Translations under genes and position numbers: made by a program
Notes under the pieces: generated by a model
What the model was told of the DNA's origin: nothing
Database searches by the model: none
What the model saw: only the letters and a program-made list of their open reading frames with translations
Assembly (NCBI GenBank): GCA_009993605.1
Contig: JAACTB010000017.1
Span: 1 to 54,309, forward strand
Reading direction: 5' to 3'
DNA: 54,309 nucleotides
DNA from: Erythrobacter sp.
GTDB lineage: Bacteria; Pseudomonadota; Alphaproteobacteria; Sphingomonadales; Sphingomonadaceae
Shown: piece by piece, positions 36,570 to 45,257 of the stretch
Numbering within the stretch: position 1 is the stretch's first letter
Layout of the letters: each line of letters opens with the position of its first letter

Positions 36570-37274
36570 TCAGCCCGCGAGCGGTGTGGTCCCGCTTCGC
36601 ACGACCAGATCCGTGGCGATGATCCACAGACCGGCGCTCGCTATGGCGAGGCCGTAAGGCACTTGAATCCGGCGGGCGTGGCGCTTGATGACGCGCAGCG
36701 AGACGAGCGTTGCGACCAGCAAAAGCAGCGACGGCGCGACCGCGATGGCGAGAGCTCCGGCCAGACTTCCGGCGCTCCAGTCGAGGAGGGCACGGGGCAT
36801 CGCCGATCCGCCCAGAAGGACCGCACCGATCGCGAAGGCGGCAAGGAAACAGCCGATGAGGACGAGCATGTCGCGGCTCAGCCCGCTGCCGCTTGAAGCG
36901 CGCACGCGCCAGGCGGCCATGCCCATGGTCAGCAGCCAGCCGATGATCGCCATCATCACGACGAGGGCGGGCAAGCGATCGAACGGGATCCACAAAGCGA
37001 GCGCGCCGAGAAGCTTCACGTCCCCGCCGCCCATCTGGCCGAGGGCGAAGAACAGATAGCAGGCCATGAATACGCCGATCCCGGCGCCGAGCTGGATTGC
37101 GACGCCCGGCCAGAATGCAAGCCCGCTGCTCCACCAGTACAACGGTGCAGCAAGCGCGATGGAAAGGGTGAGCCAGTTGTAGATGCGTCGGCTCTTGAGG
37201 TCGGTGGCGATCGCGATCAGCAGCGCGATTGCCAAGGCCCCGAGCAGTCCGTAGTGCGCGATCTGATGTAGCAT
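36570..37274 (-). CDS. cpaA: A24 prepilin peptidase CpaA (TadV-like)
   Basis: The 234-residue integral membrane aspartic peptidase processes Flp-type prepilins. The two catalytic Asp motifs are visible: DLKSRRIYNWLTL near residue 25 and GGGDVKLLGALALW near 80. At least six hydrophobic segments are present, and the N-methylation domain is missing, as in Tad peptidases. The ATG at 37274 is preferred to a TTG at 37283 that lies within the palindrome AAGGGGCCCCTT. It is the first gene of the leftward Tad set. No pilin gene lies upstream; the next gene is divergent. Confidence 0.9.
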   Translation of the reverse strand: MLHQIAHYGLLGALAIALLIAIATDLKSRRIYNWLTLSIALAAPLYWWSSGLAFWPGVAIQLGAGIGVFMACYLFFALGQMGGGDVKLLGALALWIPFDRLPALVVMMAIIGWLLTMGMAAWRVRASSGSGLSRDMLVLIGCFLAAFAIGAVLLGGSAMPRALLDWSAGSLAGALAIAVAPSLLLLVATLVSLRVIKRHARRIQVPYGLAIASAGLWIIATDLVVRSGTTPLAG

Positions 37275-37320
37275 CGTACCCAAGGGGCCCCTTTCGACGG
37301 GACCTGCTACAGGGTGCTGC

Positions 37321-37334
37321 TTACCAAACGGTAA
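37321..37334. promoter_or_regulatory. TTACC-AAAC-GGTAA inverted repeat between divergent genes
   Basis: A 5-bp inverted repeat (37321-37325 / 37330-37334) lies in the 81-base space between cpaA and the hydrolase gene. It could be an operator for either; it also resembles a degenerate CtrA pair. Weak evidence. Confidence 0.3.
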
Positions 37335-37355
37335 CCATGCGACAGGAGACGGGCG

Positions 37356-38327
37356 ATCATCGACAGCGCATCATCCGATCCGATCGACCGGCGCGCGATT
37401 CCCCCGGCGGCAAACGAATGGGTCTGGGCGGCACCGGACGGCCATCAAATCCGCCGGATCGACTGGTCCGGCAAACAAAGCGCGGCGCGCGGATCGATCC
37501 TGTTCTTTCCCGGTCGCGGCGATCACTACGAGAAATATCTCGAAACGCTGGAAGGATGGCATCGCACCGGATGGCGCGTGACCGCGGCGGACTGGCGCGG
37601 GCAGGCTGGGTCGGGCCGTTTGGGAAGCGACGCGACGACCGGGCATGTCGAGGATTTCCAGATCTGGCTCGACGATCTGGCGGCTTTCTGGCGGGACTGG
37701 AAAGCATCGACGCCCGGTCCCCACGTCCTCGCCGCGCATTCGATGGGGGGTCACATCGTCCTGCGCGCTCTGGTCGAACGCCTGGTCGATCCCGATGCCC
37801 TGGTCTTGTCCGCGCCCATGCTCGGCATGGCGGGGCCGCCGCTGCCGCTCGCCGTCCTACACCCGATCGCGCGGCTCATGACGCTGATCGGCAATCCCAC
37901 GCGCCCGGCCTGGAAATGGAGCGAGAAGCCCGGCGAGATGCCGACACGGCGCCGCGACCTCCTGACTCACGACGACGACCGCTACGAGGACGAATTGTGG
38001 TGGCGAAGCCATCGTCCGGAACTGGTCATGGGGCCGGGCAGCTGGCGCTGGGTCGAGCGGGCCTATGCCTCGACCAGAGCGCTTTTTGCGAGCGGCGGGT
38101 TGGAGCAGGTGACCACCCCCGTCCTCATCGTCGCGACAGCGGACGACAAGCTCGTCAGCCATGCCGCGATCCAAAAGGCAATCGCGCGGTTACCCAAGGG
38201 ACAATTGGTCGAATTCGGACCCGAGGCACGGCACGAGATCCTGCGCGAGGCCGATCCGGTACGCGACCGGGCGATAAGCGCGATCGCCGATTTCCTGGAC
38301 AGAACAGTTCCCGTTTCCGCCGAATGA
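37356..38327 (+). CDS. alpha/beta hydrolase, lysophospholipase (S33) type
   Basis: The protein has a full hydrolase fold: an N-terminal ILFFPGRGDHYEKYLETL oxyanion block, then RVTAADWRGQAGSGR, nucleophile AHSMGGH, acid VATADDKLV and His in GPEARHEIL. It resembles monoacylglycerol or lysophospholipases. The problem is the start. The frame is closed by TAA at 37332-37334 and holds no ATG, GTG or TTG before GTG 37578, which would cut off the first strands and the oxyanion loop. AGGAG at 37344-37348 lies seven bases before ATC 37356, so an AUC start giving 323 residues is annotated; a sequence error or frameshift near the ATG at 37337 is the alternative. The stop overlaps the next start (ATGA). 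Confidence 0.75.
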   Translation: MIDSASSDPIDRRAIPPAANEWVWAAPDGHQIRRIDWSGKQSAARGSILFFPGRGDHYEKYLETLEGWHRTGWRVTAADWRGQAGSGRLGSDATTGHVEDFQIWLDDLAAFWRDWKASTPGPHVLAAHSMGGHIVLRALVERLVDPDALVLSAPMLGMAGPPLPLAVLHPIARLMTLIGNPTRPAWKWSEKPGEMPTRRRDLLTHDDDRYEDELWWRSHRPELVMGPGSWRWVERAYASTRALFASGGLEQVTTPVLIVATADDKLVSHAAIQKAIARLPKGQLVEFGPEARHEILREADPVRDRAISAIADFLDRTVPVSAE

Positions 38328-39418
38328 CGATCCACGATTTCGCCATTGTCGGCGCCGGCATGGCGGGGGCGAGCCTCGCCGCCGAACTGGCCGACCATGC
38401 CCGAGTCCTTCTCCTCGAAGCGGAAGATGCGCCCGGCTATCACGCCACGGGGCGCTCCGCCGCGTTCTGGGAGGAATGCTATGGCGGGCCGGAGATCGTC
38501 CCGCTCACGCTCGCCTCGGGCGGGTATCTGCGCGATCACGGATTTCTCGACCGGCGGGGCGCGCTCTATGTCGGAAGGGAGCGCGACCGTGCGGCGCTGG
38601 ACGCGTTCATGGCTCGGTTCCGCGACACCGGCGCCACGATCGAGCGGCTGGAGCGCACGGCGCTGGCCGAGCGGATACAGGGCCTGCGCGAGGAATGGAC
38701 GGGGGCGGTGTGGGAGCCAGCCTGTGCCGATATCGACGTGGCCGGCCTCCATGCCCACTACCTGCGATTGGCGAAGGCGCGCGGTGTCGACCTGCGCACC
38801 AGGGCACGGATCGCGCATGTCGAGCGCGATGCCGGTGGGTGGCTTCTCTCGTCCGAAACCGGCGAACAATTCCGCGCGGCCACGCTCGTCAATGCGGCGG
38901 GGGCATGGGCCGATCCGCTGGCCCGAATGGCGGGGGTGAGACCGCTGAATATCCAGCCGCTGCGCCGCACCGTCGTCCAGCTTCGCATCGACCCGCCTCC
39001 GCCTGCCGACCAGCCGCTGGTGCTCGACATATCGGGCCAGTTCTATTTCAAGCCCGAGTCTGCGCGCGTCTGGCTGAGCCCCCATGACGAAACGCCGAGC
39101 GAGCCTTGCGATGCCGCACCCGAGGAACTGGCAGTCGCCGAAGCGATCGACCGCTTCCAGCAGGTGATCGACTGCACGATCGAAGCGGTCGAGCGCCGCT
39201 GGGCAGGGCTCCGAAGCTTCGCGCCCGATCGCAGACCGGTCTATGGCTATGATCCGCAAGTCGAAGGCTTTGCCTGGTTCGCCGGGCAGGGCGGCTTCGG
39301 CATCCAGACCGCGCCCGCCGCCGCGCGTCTCGCCGCCCAGCTGTTTCTAGGGCTGGAGCGCGACGCGATGACAGCCCCGCTCGATCCCGCCCTCTACGCG
39401 CCTGATCGCTTCGGTTAG
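38324..39418 (+). CDS. FAD-dependent oxidoreductase (DAO family)
   Basis: The 364-residue flavoenzyme begins with the dinucleotide-binding motif DFAIVGAGMAGASLAAEL at 5-22, followed by the acidic LLEAED and GRSAAFWEECYGG. C-terminal FAD-contact motifs are WAGLRSFAPDRRPVYGYDP and GQGGFGIQTAPAAA. This layout fits D-amino-acid or glycine oxidase / 2-hydroxy-acid dehydrogenase relatives that oxidise C-N or C-OH bonds. The substrate cannot be read. The start overlaps the hydrolase stop by four bases, so the two are co-translated. It converges with rnhA with only four bases between stops. Confidence 0.92.
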   Translation: MTIHDFAIVGAGMAGASLAAELADHARVLLLEAEDAPGYHATGRSAAFWEECYGGPEIVPLTLASGGYLRDHGFLDRRGALYVGRERDRAALDAFMARFRDTGATIERLERTALAERIQGLREEWTGAVWEPACADIDVAGLHAHYLRLAKARGVDLRTRARIAHVERDAGGWLLSSETGEQFRAATLVNAAGAWADPLARMAGVRPLNIQPLRRTVVQLRIDPPPPADQPLVLDISGQFYFKPESARVWLSPHDETPSEPCDAAPEELAVAEAIDRFQQVIDCTIEAVERRWAGLRSFAPDRRPVYGYDPQVEGFAWFAGQGGFGIQTAPAAARLAAQLFLGLERDAMTAPLDPALYAPDRFG

Positions 39419-39422
39419 GGCT

Positions 39423-39863
39423 TCAGCCCGCCGCGATCGCCTCGGCCGCGTCGCTCGCCAGCTTGTCCACGCGCTCGTTTTCGGGATGGCCGGAATGGCC
39501 CTTCACCCAATGCCATTCGACCCGGTGTCGTTCGGTCAGCGCGATCAGCTCATGCCACAGATCGGCGTTGCGCACCGGCTTCTTGCTGGCATTGATCCAG
39601 CCGCGCTTCTTCCAGCCGTGGACCCACTTGGTGATCCCGTCGATCAGATATTTGCTGTCGGTATAGAGGTCGACCTCGCACGGTTCGATCAGCGCCTCGA
39701 GGCCCCGGATCGCGGCGGTCATTTCCATGCGATTGTTGGTCGTATCGGGATCGCCCCCCGACAATTCCTTCTCGTGGGCACCGAGCCGCAGCAGCGCGCC
39801 CCAGCCGCCGGGGCCGGGATTGCCCTTGCAGGCGCCATCGGTGAACAGGTCTACGCGTTTCAT
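39423..39863 (-). CDS. rnhA: ribonuclease HI
   Basis: A 146-residue RNase H that removes RNA from RNA-DNA hybrids. The catalytic acids are visible in [16 protein letters not shown] (Asp8 region), [26 protein letters not shown] and the C-terminal [15 protein letters not shown]. The basic protrusion [20 protein letters not shown] marks the E. coli type. The ATG at 39863 is used; the longer frame is an artefact. It is the last gene of ispH-thrB-rnhA, 28 bases after thrB. Confidence 0.97.
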   Translation of the reverse strand: MKRVDLFTDGACKGNPGPGGWGALLRLGAHEKELSGGDPDTTNNRMEMTAAIRGLEALIEPCEVDLYTDSKYLIDGITKWVHGWKKRGWINASKKPVRNADLWHELIALTERHRVEWHWVKGHSGHPENERVDKLASDAAEAIAAG

Positions 39864-39891
39864 CGTCGGGGTCCTATGCGCGCTCTCGCCG

Positions 39892-40875
39892 TCAGGCGAA
39901 AGCCTCTTGGCCGCGTTCGCGATAGGTGTTCCAGCGTCGCACGAAATCCATCGGGTCCTTGCGCATGACGAGCGCACCCGCTGGCGTCTCGATCCAGTCC
40001 TGCGCCCGGCTGGCGACGAAGCGCAGGCAGGCGCCTTCGGCCAGCAGGGGCAGCGCATCGCGCTCGCGCGGTTCGAGCGGGCGCACCGTTTCGTACCCCG
40101 TGACGAGCGCCCGGCCGAGAGCGGGATCGAAGCGCGATCCGTCCTTGGAAAAGCACCAGGCGGCATGCGTGACGGCTAGATCGTAGGCCATTTGGTCTTC
40201 GCAGGCGAAATAGAAGTCGATGAGGCCGCTCACCCGATCGCCCAGCATCAGGACATTGTCGGGGAAGAGGTCGGAATGGATGATCGATCGCGGAAGGTCG
40301 CTTGGCCAGTCCTCCGTGATTGTGCGGGCGCGCTCCACGACTGCGGGAAGGTTCGGATCGATCTGCGCCAGCGCGTCGCTACCGCACGATTCGAGCGTAG
40401 CGGCGTTTTCCCCCGGCCCCAGATCGTTCGTGCGGCTCCCTGGAAAATCCTGCGCCGCGCCGTGCATCCGCGCCAGGGCCACCCCGACCGCGCGCGCCTG
40501 CGTCGCGGTCGGCGCCGTGGGGGACACGCCGGGTAGGAACTCGATCAACGCCACCGCCTTGCCCTCGATCATGCGAAAGCTGGCACCCTCGCGGTCATGG
40601 ATGGTGCGCGGCACCGGGCAGTTGGCGGCGGAGAGATGATCGAGGAGGTCGAGGAAGAAGGGCAGGTCCGCCGTCTCGATGCGGCGTTCGTACATGGTGA
40701 GGATGAACCGCGCGCTTTGCGAGCCTGGGCTGCCATCCCTGCCCGAAGTCTCGATCAGCCAATTGCTGTTCGAAACCCCCTCGGCGATGCCCTTGGCGGA
40801 AACCAGATCGCCGACATCGTAGGCGGCGATCAGATCCGCCAGCCGCTCGGTGCCGAGATCGGTATAGACCGCCAT
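39892..40875 (-). CDS. thrB: homoserine kinase (ThrB2, APH-fold)
   Basis: The 327-residue enzyme phosphorylates homoserine in threonine synthesis. It belongs to the choline/aminoglycoside kinase fold, as usual in alphaproteobacteria, not the GHMP type. It carries the start [21 protein letters not shown], the substrate loop [16 protein letters not shown], catalytic [14 protein letters not shown] (HxDLxxxN) and metal-binding [19 protein letters not shown]. The 18-base gap to ispH and conserved order support co-transcription. Confidence 0.96.
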   Translation of the reverse strand: MAVYTDLGTERLADLIAAYDVGDLVSAKGIAEGVSNSNWLIETSGRDGSPGSQSARFILTMYERRIETADLPFFLDLLDHLSAANCPVPRTIHDREGASFRMIEGKAVALIEFLPGVSPTAPTATQARAVGVALARMHGAAQDFPGSRTNDLGPGENAATLESCGSDALAQIDPNLPAVVERARTITEDWPSDLPRSIIHSDLFPDNVLMLGDRVSGLIDFYFACEDQMAYDLAVTHAAWCFSKDGSRFDPALGRALVTGYETVRPLEPRERDALPLLAEGACLRFVASRAQDWIETPAGALVMRKDPMDFVRRWNTYRERGQEAFA

Positions 40876-40893
40876 GCGTCCGCCGCCGCCTGC

Positions 40894-41886
40894 TCAGTCG
40901 AGCAATTGCCGGGGCAGCTTGAAGACCATCTTTTCTTCGGCGGCCATAATCGTGGTCTCTTCCACCGTGCGCCATTGCCCAAGCTTTTCGACCACTTCGC
41001 GCACCAGCAATTCGGGGGCGGAGGCCCCGGCCGTAAGCCCGAGTGTCCCGACCCCTTCGAGCCATTGCGGATCGATATCCGATGCGCGCTGGATCAGATA
41101 GGCATCCGTCCCGAGCCGCTCCGACACTTCGACGAGGCGCAGCGAGTTCGAGGAATTGGGCGCGCCGATCACCAGCACCAGATCGCTGCCCGGGGCGATC
41201 TTCTTGACCGCCGCCTGGCGGTTGGACGTGGCATAGCAGATGTCCTCGGCCTTGGGGCCGGAGATGTCGGGAAAACGCTGTTCCAGCGCGGCGATGACAT
41301 CCGCCGTATCGTCGACTGACAGAGTCGTCTGGGTGAGATAGGCGAGCTCGGTTCCGGCGGGAAAGTCGAGCTTCGCGACATCCTCCACCGTTTCGACCAG
41401 CGTCATCTGCCCCTCGTCGACCTGGCCCATCGTGCCGATCACTTCGGGGTGGCCTTCGTGGCCGATGAAGATGATGTGGCGGTCCTTCTCGATCTGGCGT
41501 TCGGCCTGGCGGTGGACCTTGCTGACCAGCGGACAGGTCGCATCGACATAGAGCATTTCGCGCCGGTCCGCCTCGGCGGGCACCGATTTGGGCACGCCAT
41601 GGGCGCTGAATACGACCGGGGCACTATCGGGCACCTCGTCCAGTTCCTCGACGAAGACCGCGCCCTTCTCGCGCAATGCGTCGACCACGTAGCGATTGTG
41701 GACGATCTCGTGGCGGACATAGACCGGGGCGCCGTATTTCTCGAGCGCGCGCTCCACGATCTCGATCGCGCGGTCCACACCGGCGCAGAAGCCGCGGGGG
41801 GCTGCAATCAGCAGCGCCAGCGGCGGCTTGTCCTGTGAGTCGGATGAAGATGCGGACAGGGGGCTTGGATGCAAGGGGGCGTTCAT
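40894..41886 (-). CDS. ispH: 4-hydroxy-3-methylbut-2-enyl diphosphate reductase
   Basis: IspH is the last enzyme of the MEP isoprenoid pathway, a [4Fe-4S] reductase making IPP and DMAPP. In the 330 residues the three cluster Cys are in [10 protein letters not shown] (Cys34), [13 protein letters not shown] and [12 protein letters not shown]; the substrate-binding SSNS is in [15 protein letters not shown]. The first 22 residues (Ser/Pro-rich) precede the conserved core. The gene starts 110 bases from the divergent lipoprotein gene and heads the ispH-thrB-rnhA operon. Confidence 0.97.
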   Translation of the reverse strand: MNAPLHPSPLSASSSDSQDKPPLALLIAAPRGFCAGVDRAIEIVERALEKYGAPVYVRHEIVHNRYVVDALREKGAVFVEELDEVPDSAPVVFSAHGVPKSVPAEADRREMLYVDATCPLVSKVHRQAERQIEKDRHIIFIGHEGHPEVIGTMGQVDEGQMTLVETVEDVAKLDFPAGTELAYLTQTTLSVDDTADVIAALEQRFPDISGPKAEDICYATSNRQAAVKKIAPGSDLVLVIGAPNSSNSLRLVEVSERLGTDAYLIQRASDIDPQWLEGVGTLGLTAGASAPELLVREVVEKLGQWRTVEETTIMAAEEKMVFKLPRQLLD

Positions 41887-41996
41887 GCGCCGACCCCTAG
41901 CGCTTTGTGCGCGCCCTCGCTAGGGGAAGCGCTTTCCGGCGGGCCGATGCCCGCTACCCACGTCGAAGACCTATCTTGCCAGGGACATTCCAGCTC

Positions 41997-42647
41997 ATGA
42001 CCTCGCGCTCCAGCCTGCTCTCGATCCTCGCTCTCGGTATCGCGCTTGCGGGCTGCCGCTCGGAAGGCGAATTGGTGCTCGACCAGGGTGTTGGCATCAC
42101 CGCCGTCCGCACCGCCTGCCCGGCGGTGGGCGTGCCCGACTATACCGGCGACATCACGACCTTCCGCAGCCCCAATTCGCGGCTCGCCAGCGATATCGAC
42201 GTGACGGCGGCGATCACGAATGTCCGCTCGACCTGCAATGAAAGCGGCGACCGGGTCTATAGCGAGGCGAGTTTCGACGTGGTCGCGCGCCGCACCGACA
42301 CCAGCGCCGCGCGCCAGGTAACCTTGCCCTATTTCAGCACCGTCCTGCGCGGCGGCAGCGCGGTGGTGACCAAGCGCGTCGGCAGCGTGACGCTGAATTT
42401 CCCGGCCGGCGCCGAACGCGCGCAGGCGAGCGCGAAAGCGGGCGGGTTCGTCGATCGGTCGGAAGCGACTCTGCCCGACGATATCCGCGAGCAGATCACC
42501 CGCCGCCGCAAACCTGGGGATCCCGACGCCGCGCTCGACCCGCTGGCCGATCCGGCGGTCCGCGCCGCGGTTCAGCGCGCGACCTTCGAATTGCTGGTCG
42601 GCTTCCAGCTGACCGAAGCGCAGCTGGCCTATAACGCCACGCGTTGA
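41997..42647 (+). CDS. putative lipoprotein of unknown function
   Basis: A 216-residue protein with signal and lipobox ALGIALAGC (Cys20). The mature sequence has a small beta domain with two further Cys (TACPAVGVPDYTGDITTF and NVRSTCNESGDRV), an Ala/Arg-rich middle and a helical end (DPAVRAAVQRATFELLVGFQLTEAQLAYNATR). I recognise no named family. The frame before the ATG at 41997 is open but lacks signal character. Its stop lies 83 bases before argS, and a TTG overlapping the stop is in frame with argS, so the genes may be coupled. Confidence 0.85.
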   Translation: MTSRSSLLSILALGIALAGCRSEGELVLDQGVGITAVRTACPAVGVPDYTGDITTFRSPNSRLASDIDVTAAITNVRSTCNESGDRVYSEASFDVVARRTDTSAARQVTLPYFSTVLRGGSAVVTKRVGSVTLNFPAGAERAQASAKAGGFVDRSEATLPDDIREQITRRRKPGDPDAALDPLADPAVRAAVQRATFELLVGFQLTEAQLAYNATR

Positions 42648-42730
42648 TCGGATCGGGGTCTCCCGCGCCCCGACCACCAGATAAGCGACACTGGTTGCCG
42701 TGCGGGTCTCGCGCGGCCATGGACGATTCG

Positions 42731-44479
42731 ATGACCGACACAACGACACTCTACGCCCATTTCGCCGCGCGGATCGATGCGGTGCTCGACGCGCTCGAAA
42801 TGGAAGGCGCGCTGCCGCCCGCAACCGACCGCTCGAACGTCGCGGTGGAGCCGCCGCGCGATCCCGCGCATGGCGATCTCGCGACCAATGCCGCCATGGT
42901 TCTCGCCAAGCAGGCGAAAAGCAATCCGCGCGCGCTGGCCGAGACAATCATTTCGCATCTGGAGCGAGATCCCGACGTGGTATCGCTCGACATTGCGGGG
43001 CCGGGCTTCATCAATCTGAGGATCGATCCCGACGCCTGGCGCCGCGAGATCGCGGCGATCGCGGAGATGGGCGATGCCTATGGCTGTTCCGCGATGGGCG
43101 GCGGCAAGCGCGTGAATGTCGAATACGTCTCCGCCAATCCAACCGGGCCGATGCATATGGGCCATTGCCGCGGCGCGGTGGTGGGCGATGCGTTGTGCGG
43201 GCTCCTCGAATTCGCAGGCCACACGGTCACGCGCGAATATTACGTCAACGATGCGGGCGGCCAGGTCGATGTGCTCGCCCGTTCGGCCCACCATCGTTAT
43301 CGCGAGGCGCTCGGCCAGAATCCTGGCGACCTTGCCGAAGGGCTCTATCCCGGCGAGTATCTGATCCCGGTCGGGGAGCAGCTGGCCGAGGAGTTCGGCG
43401 ATCGCTATGCCGATGCGCCCGAAAGCGAGTGGCTCGCCCTGTTCCGCACCCGCGCGGTCGCCGCGATGATGGACATGATCCGCGCCGACCTCGCTCTGCT
43501 CGGCATCCATCACGACCTGTTTTCGTCCGAAGCGGAATTGCAGGCCGCGAAGAAGCCCGAAGAAGCCGAGGAATGGCTGCGCGCCCGCGACCTCGTCTAT
43601 GACGGCGTGCTCGAAGCGCCCAAGGGCAAGGCGCCGCCCGAAGACTGGGAGCCGGTCGAACTGCCGCTGTTCCGCTCCACGCAGTTCGGAGACGATCAGG
43701 ACCGACCGATCAAGAAATCCGACGGCAAGTGGACCTATTTCGGCGCCGATCTCGCCTATCATTTCCAGAAGGCGGAACAGGCCGATGCGCTGATCGACAT
43801 CTGGGGCGCGGATCATGCGGGCACGGTCAAGCGGATCAAGGCCGCCGTCGCCGCGCTGACGCAAGGGGCGGGGCGCGACGTTCCGTTCGACGTGAAGCTC
43901 GTCCAGATGGTCAAGCTCCTGCGCGATGGCGAGCCGGTCAAAATGTCCAAGCGCTCGGGCAATTTCGTGACTCTGGCCGAGGTGGTGGAGGAGGTCGGCA
44001 AGGATGTCGTCCGCTTCACCATGCTGACGCGCAAGCCCGACGCGCAGATGGAGTTCGATTTCGCCAAGGTCGTCGAAGCGTCGAAGGACAATCCGGTGTT
44101 CTACGTCCAGTATGCGAACGCCCGCATCCATTCGACTTTGCGCAAGGCGAAGGAGCAGGGCATCGTCCCCTCTGGCGACCATCTCGACCAGCTCGGCGAG
44201 GCGGAGCTGGCGTTGGTGCGCGAGGTGGCGCAATTCCCGCGCGTGGTCGAAGCCGCTGCCTCGGCGCGCGAACCGCATCGCATCGCCTTCTATCTCGGCG
44301 ATCTCGCCGCCGCATTCCACAGTTTCTGGAATGCGGGGAACGACGATCCCTCGCTGCGCATGATCCAGTCCGAAAACGAGACGCTCAGCGCAGCGCGGCT
44401 TTTCCTGGCGGCGCAGATCGGGCAGGTCATCCGCAACGGGCTGGCGATCCTCGGGGTCGAAGCGGTCGAGGAAATGTGA
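42731..44479 (+). CDS. argS: arginyl-tRNA synthetase
   Basis: A class I synthetase of 582 residues that charges tRNA-Arg. The N-terminal Add1 domain (about 1-110) is followed by the HIGH-type motif in SANPTGPMHMGHCRGAVV, FGADLAYHFQKAEQADALIDIWGADHAG, and the KMSKR motif in GEPVKMSKRSGNFVTL; an anticodon-binding helical domain ends the protein (EMSKR order normal). The ATG at 42731 is chosen; ATG 42719 (four residues longer) is nearly as good, and neither has a strong ribosome site. It is the second gene of a long rightward operon. Confidence 0.97.
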   Translation: MTDTTTLYAHFAARIDAVLDALEMEGALPPATDRSNVAVEPPRDPAHGDLATNAAMVLAKQAKSNPRALAETIISHLERDPDVVSLDIAGPGFINLRIDPDAWRREIAAIAEMGDAYGCSAMGGGKRVNVEYVSANPTGPMHMGHCRGAVVGDALCGLLEFAGHTVTREYYVNDAGGQVDVLARSAHHRYREALGQNPGDLAEGLYPGEYLIPVGEQLAEEFGDRYADAPESEWLALFRTRAVAAMMDMIRADLALLGIHHDLFSSEAELQAAKKPEEAEEWLRARDLVYDGVLEAPKGKAPPEDWEPVELPLFRSTQFGDDQDRPIKKSDGKWTYFGADLAYHFQKAEQADALIDIWGADHAGTVKRIKAAVAALTQGAGRDVPFDVKLVQMVKLLRDGEPVKMSKRSGNFVTLAEVVEEVGKDVVRFTMLTRKPDAQMEFDFAKVVEASKDNPVFYVQYANARIHSTLRKAKEQGIVPSGDHLDQLGEAELALVREVAQFPRVVEAAASAREPHRIAFYLGDLAAAFHSFWNAGNDDPSLRMIQSENETLSAARLFLAAQIGQVIRNGLAILGVEAVEEM

Positions 44480-44491
44480 GGGACACGAACC

Positions 44492-45178
44492 GTGGTTGAA
44501 GGCGCGCAGGACAGTCGCGATAGCCGGACGCTCGATTTCGGCAATGACGAGGAAAGCCTCCCCTGGCTCGAATCGGGCGAGGACGAGTCGCAGGCCGGTT
44601 TCGACACCACGCGGCTGATCGGGATCGGCCTGTTGATGGTGGTCGCCCTGGGCGTGATCGTCGGCGCGATCTGGTGGGTTTCCAATTCGAATGTCGGCGG
44701 CGGCCCCGAACCGGACGGATCGCTGGTCGAAGCGCCCGACGAGCCTTATCGCACCCGGCCCGACGATGCGGGCGGCAAGACCTTTGCGGGCACCGGAGAC
44801 ACGAGCTTCGCCGTGGGCGAGGGTCAGACGCGCGAGGGGCGCCTCGCCAGCGAGCCGGCGCCTGTCGTCACGCCGACACCGGTCGAGACGGCCAGCGAAC
44901 CCGAGCCTGCCGCAACGCCCGCGCCGAACTCCGGCGCTCTTCCGCGCGGTACGGCCGTGCAGGTCGGCGCCTATTCCAACCGCGCCGATGCGGAGGAAGG
45001 CTGGCGCACCTTGCAGCGGCAAACCGATGCGCTGTCGGGCGTCGGGTACCGCATCGTCGAGGGGCGGGCGGATATCGGCACCGTCTTCCGGCTTCAGGCC
45101 GCAGGCGGTGACAATGCGGGCGCAAGGCGCTTGTGCAACGCGTTGCAGAGCGACGGATTGCCCTGCCAGGTCAAATAG
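44492..45178 (+). CDS. SPOR domain membrane protein
   Basis: A 228-residue protein with a cytoplasmic acidic N terminus, one membrane helix at about 44-66 (LIGIGLLMVVALGVIVGAIWWV), a Pro/Glu/Ala-rich periplasmic linker and a C-terminal SPOR domain (GTAVQVGAYSNRADAEEGW to LCNALQSDGLPCQVK). SPOR domains bind denuded peptidoglycan at division sites. The GTG start at 44492 has GAGGGAC upstream. The position between argS and nagZ is standard in alphaproteobacteria. Confidence 0.92.
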   Translation: MVEGAQDSRDSRTLDFGNDEESLPWLESGEDESQAGFDTTRLIGIGLLMVVALGVIVGAIWWVSNSNVGGGPEPDGSLVEAPDEPYRTRPDDAGGKTFAGTGDTSFAVGEGQTREGRLASEPAPVVTPTPVETASEPEPAATPAPNSGALPRGTAVQVGAYSNRADAEEGWRTLQRQTDALSGVGYRIVEGRADIGTVFRLQAAGGDNAGARRLCNALQSDGLPCQVK

Positions 45179-45257
45179 GGCCGGTCGTACAGGCTTCGCC
45201 TATTGTCTGCCCGCAAGACGCTTGCGGCGACTGCGCAAAGCTGCGATTCCTTCGCTT

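Noticed and set aside
37229..38323. N-terminal extension of the FAD oxidoreductase frame
   Set aside because: It overlaps the hydrolase gene in another frame and has no protein-like features; the oxidoreductase starts at ATG 38324.
42629..45022. 797-codon open frame on the minus strand
   Set aside because: Opposite argS and the SPOR gene, low-complexity translation and no start context; a shadow of the real genes.
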